DNA of 7,323 nucleotides from Bacteroidales bacterium (GTDB taxonomy: Bacteria; Bacteroidota; Bacteroidia; Bacteroidales; UBA932). Below the pieces are notes generated by a model that was not told the origin of the DNA, did no database searches, and saw only the letters and a program-made list of their open reading frames with translations. The position numbers and the translations under genes are program-made. The DNA is taken from the NCBI GenBank assembly GCA_021443625.1, contig JABUTP010000027.1:17484-24806 (forward strand). Reading direction: 5' to 3'. This document shows positions 7,129 through 7,323 of the stretch, piece after piece. Each line of letters opens with the position of its first letter. The stretch's first letter is position 1.

Positions 7129-7161
7129 CAAAAAAAATACCATATTGAAAATGCTGACAAA
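7129..7161 (-). promoter_or_regulatory. Possible htpG promoter
   Basis: On the minus strand TTTG (7161-7158) is followed after 18 nt by TATTTTTTTTG (7139-7129), a loose version of the TAnnTTTG -7 box with its G displaced. The spacing suits the primary sigma factor of Bacteroidota, and the predicted leader would be about 30 nt. No CIRCE-type heat-shock operator is seen. The match is weak and could be chance in AT-rich DNA. Confidence 0.3.
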
Positions 7162-7214
7162 ATGTCGCAAACCGCGTCAGAAGCAAAAAAATCGCTAAAA
7201 TTTTGATGAAAAAA

Positions 7215-7245
7215 TTTGCAGGAGTCAAAATTTACGCTACCTTTG
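7215..7245 (+). promoter_or_regulatory. Bacteroidota-type promoter for tRNA-Val
   Basis: TTTG at 7215-7218 and TACCTTTG at 7238-7245 match both elements of the Bacteroidota consensus exactly, 19 nt apart. The -7 box ends 19 nt before the mature tRNA start at 7265, leaving a short 5' leader of about a dozen nt. Confidence 0.75.
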
Positions 7246-7264
7246 CATCGCTTTAGACAAGCAA

Positions 7265-7323
7265 GGGAGCTTAGCTCAGTTGGTTTAGAGCATCTGCCTT
7301 ACAAGCAGAGGGTCGGGGGTTCG
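7265..7323 (+). tRNA. tRNA-Val (anticodon TAC), 3' end cut by window
   Basis: The first 59 bases of a tRNA are present. The acceptor 5' strand is GGGAGCT (7265-7271), followed by T8 and A9. The D-stem GCTC (7274-7277) pairs with GAGC (7288-7291) around a loop with the invariant GG (7282-7283). The anticodon stem TCTGC (7293-7297) pairs perfectly with GCAGA (7305-7309), and the loop CTTACAA places TAC at 7300-7302, which reads GTA and other GTN valine codons. A 5-base variable loop leads to the T-stem GGGGG (7315-7319) and the start of the TTCG T-loop. The rest of the T-arm and the 3' acceptor strand lie beyond the window. It is divergent from htpG; a downstream tRNA cluster is possible but unseen. 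Confidence 0.95.

Noticed and set aside
7095..7160. Longer htpG reading from ATG 7158-7160
   Set aside because: The extra 22 residues are not conserved in HtpG and would overlap the likely promoter and leader; MTQGKIGVTTENIF is the normal start.
7151..7170. GACA-AAA-TGTC dyad upstream of htpG as a heat-shock operator
   Set aside because: Arms are only 4-5 bp and do not resemble CIRCE or another operator I know; likely chance.

Overview
The window looks like housekeeping chromosome from a fairly GC-rich member of the Bacteroidota, most likely order Bacteroidales. Four things point there: promoter-like sequences of the TTTG...TAnnTTTG type, start codons without a strong Shine-Dalgarno sequence, an HtpG whose N-terminus resembles the Bacteroidales form, and a large secreted amidase/golvesin/FN3 protein of a kind I know from Bacteroidales. 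I cannot name the genus. No mobile element, CRISPR array, phage gene or defence gene is visible.

Layout, left to right. Positions 1-975 (+) are the last 324 codons of carB, the carbamoyl-phosphate synthase large subunit. A strong hairpin terminator at 994-1030 follows. It sits between carB and the convergent gene at 1040-1903 (-), a HAD-family phosphatase. An intergenic region at 1904-2101 holds back-to-back promoter candidates and an attenuator-like hairpin in the HAD leader. Positions 2102-5224 (+) encode a 1040-residue exported multidomain protein: a signal peptide, a zinc amidase domain interrupted by a golvesin/xanthan-lyase-type beta domain, an FN3 domain and a GATase1-like C-terminal domain. 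It converges, with only 7 bp between stop codons, on htpG (5232-7094, -), which encodes the Hsp90 chaperone. Positions 7095-7264 separate htpG from a divergent tRNA-Val(TAC) gene with a near-perfect Bacteroidota promoter. The window end cuts that tRNA.

The genes do not form one pathway. Each appears to be its own transcription unit (pyrimidine/arginine precursor supply, a small-molecule phosphatase, envelope remodelling, protein folding, translation), arranged as convergent and divergent pairs. The points most worth following are the interrupted amidase with its many cysteines, the hairpin plus U-tract in the HAD leader, the CAD/CPS1-like character of the CarB C-terminus, and an HtpG shorter than the Bacteroides and Porphyromonas versions I remember. 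I found no convincing new multi-gene system.
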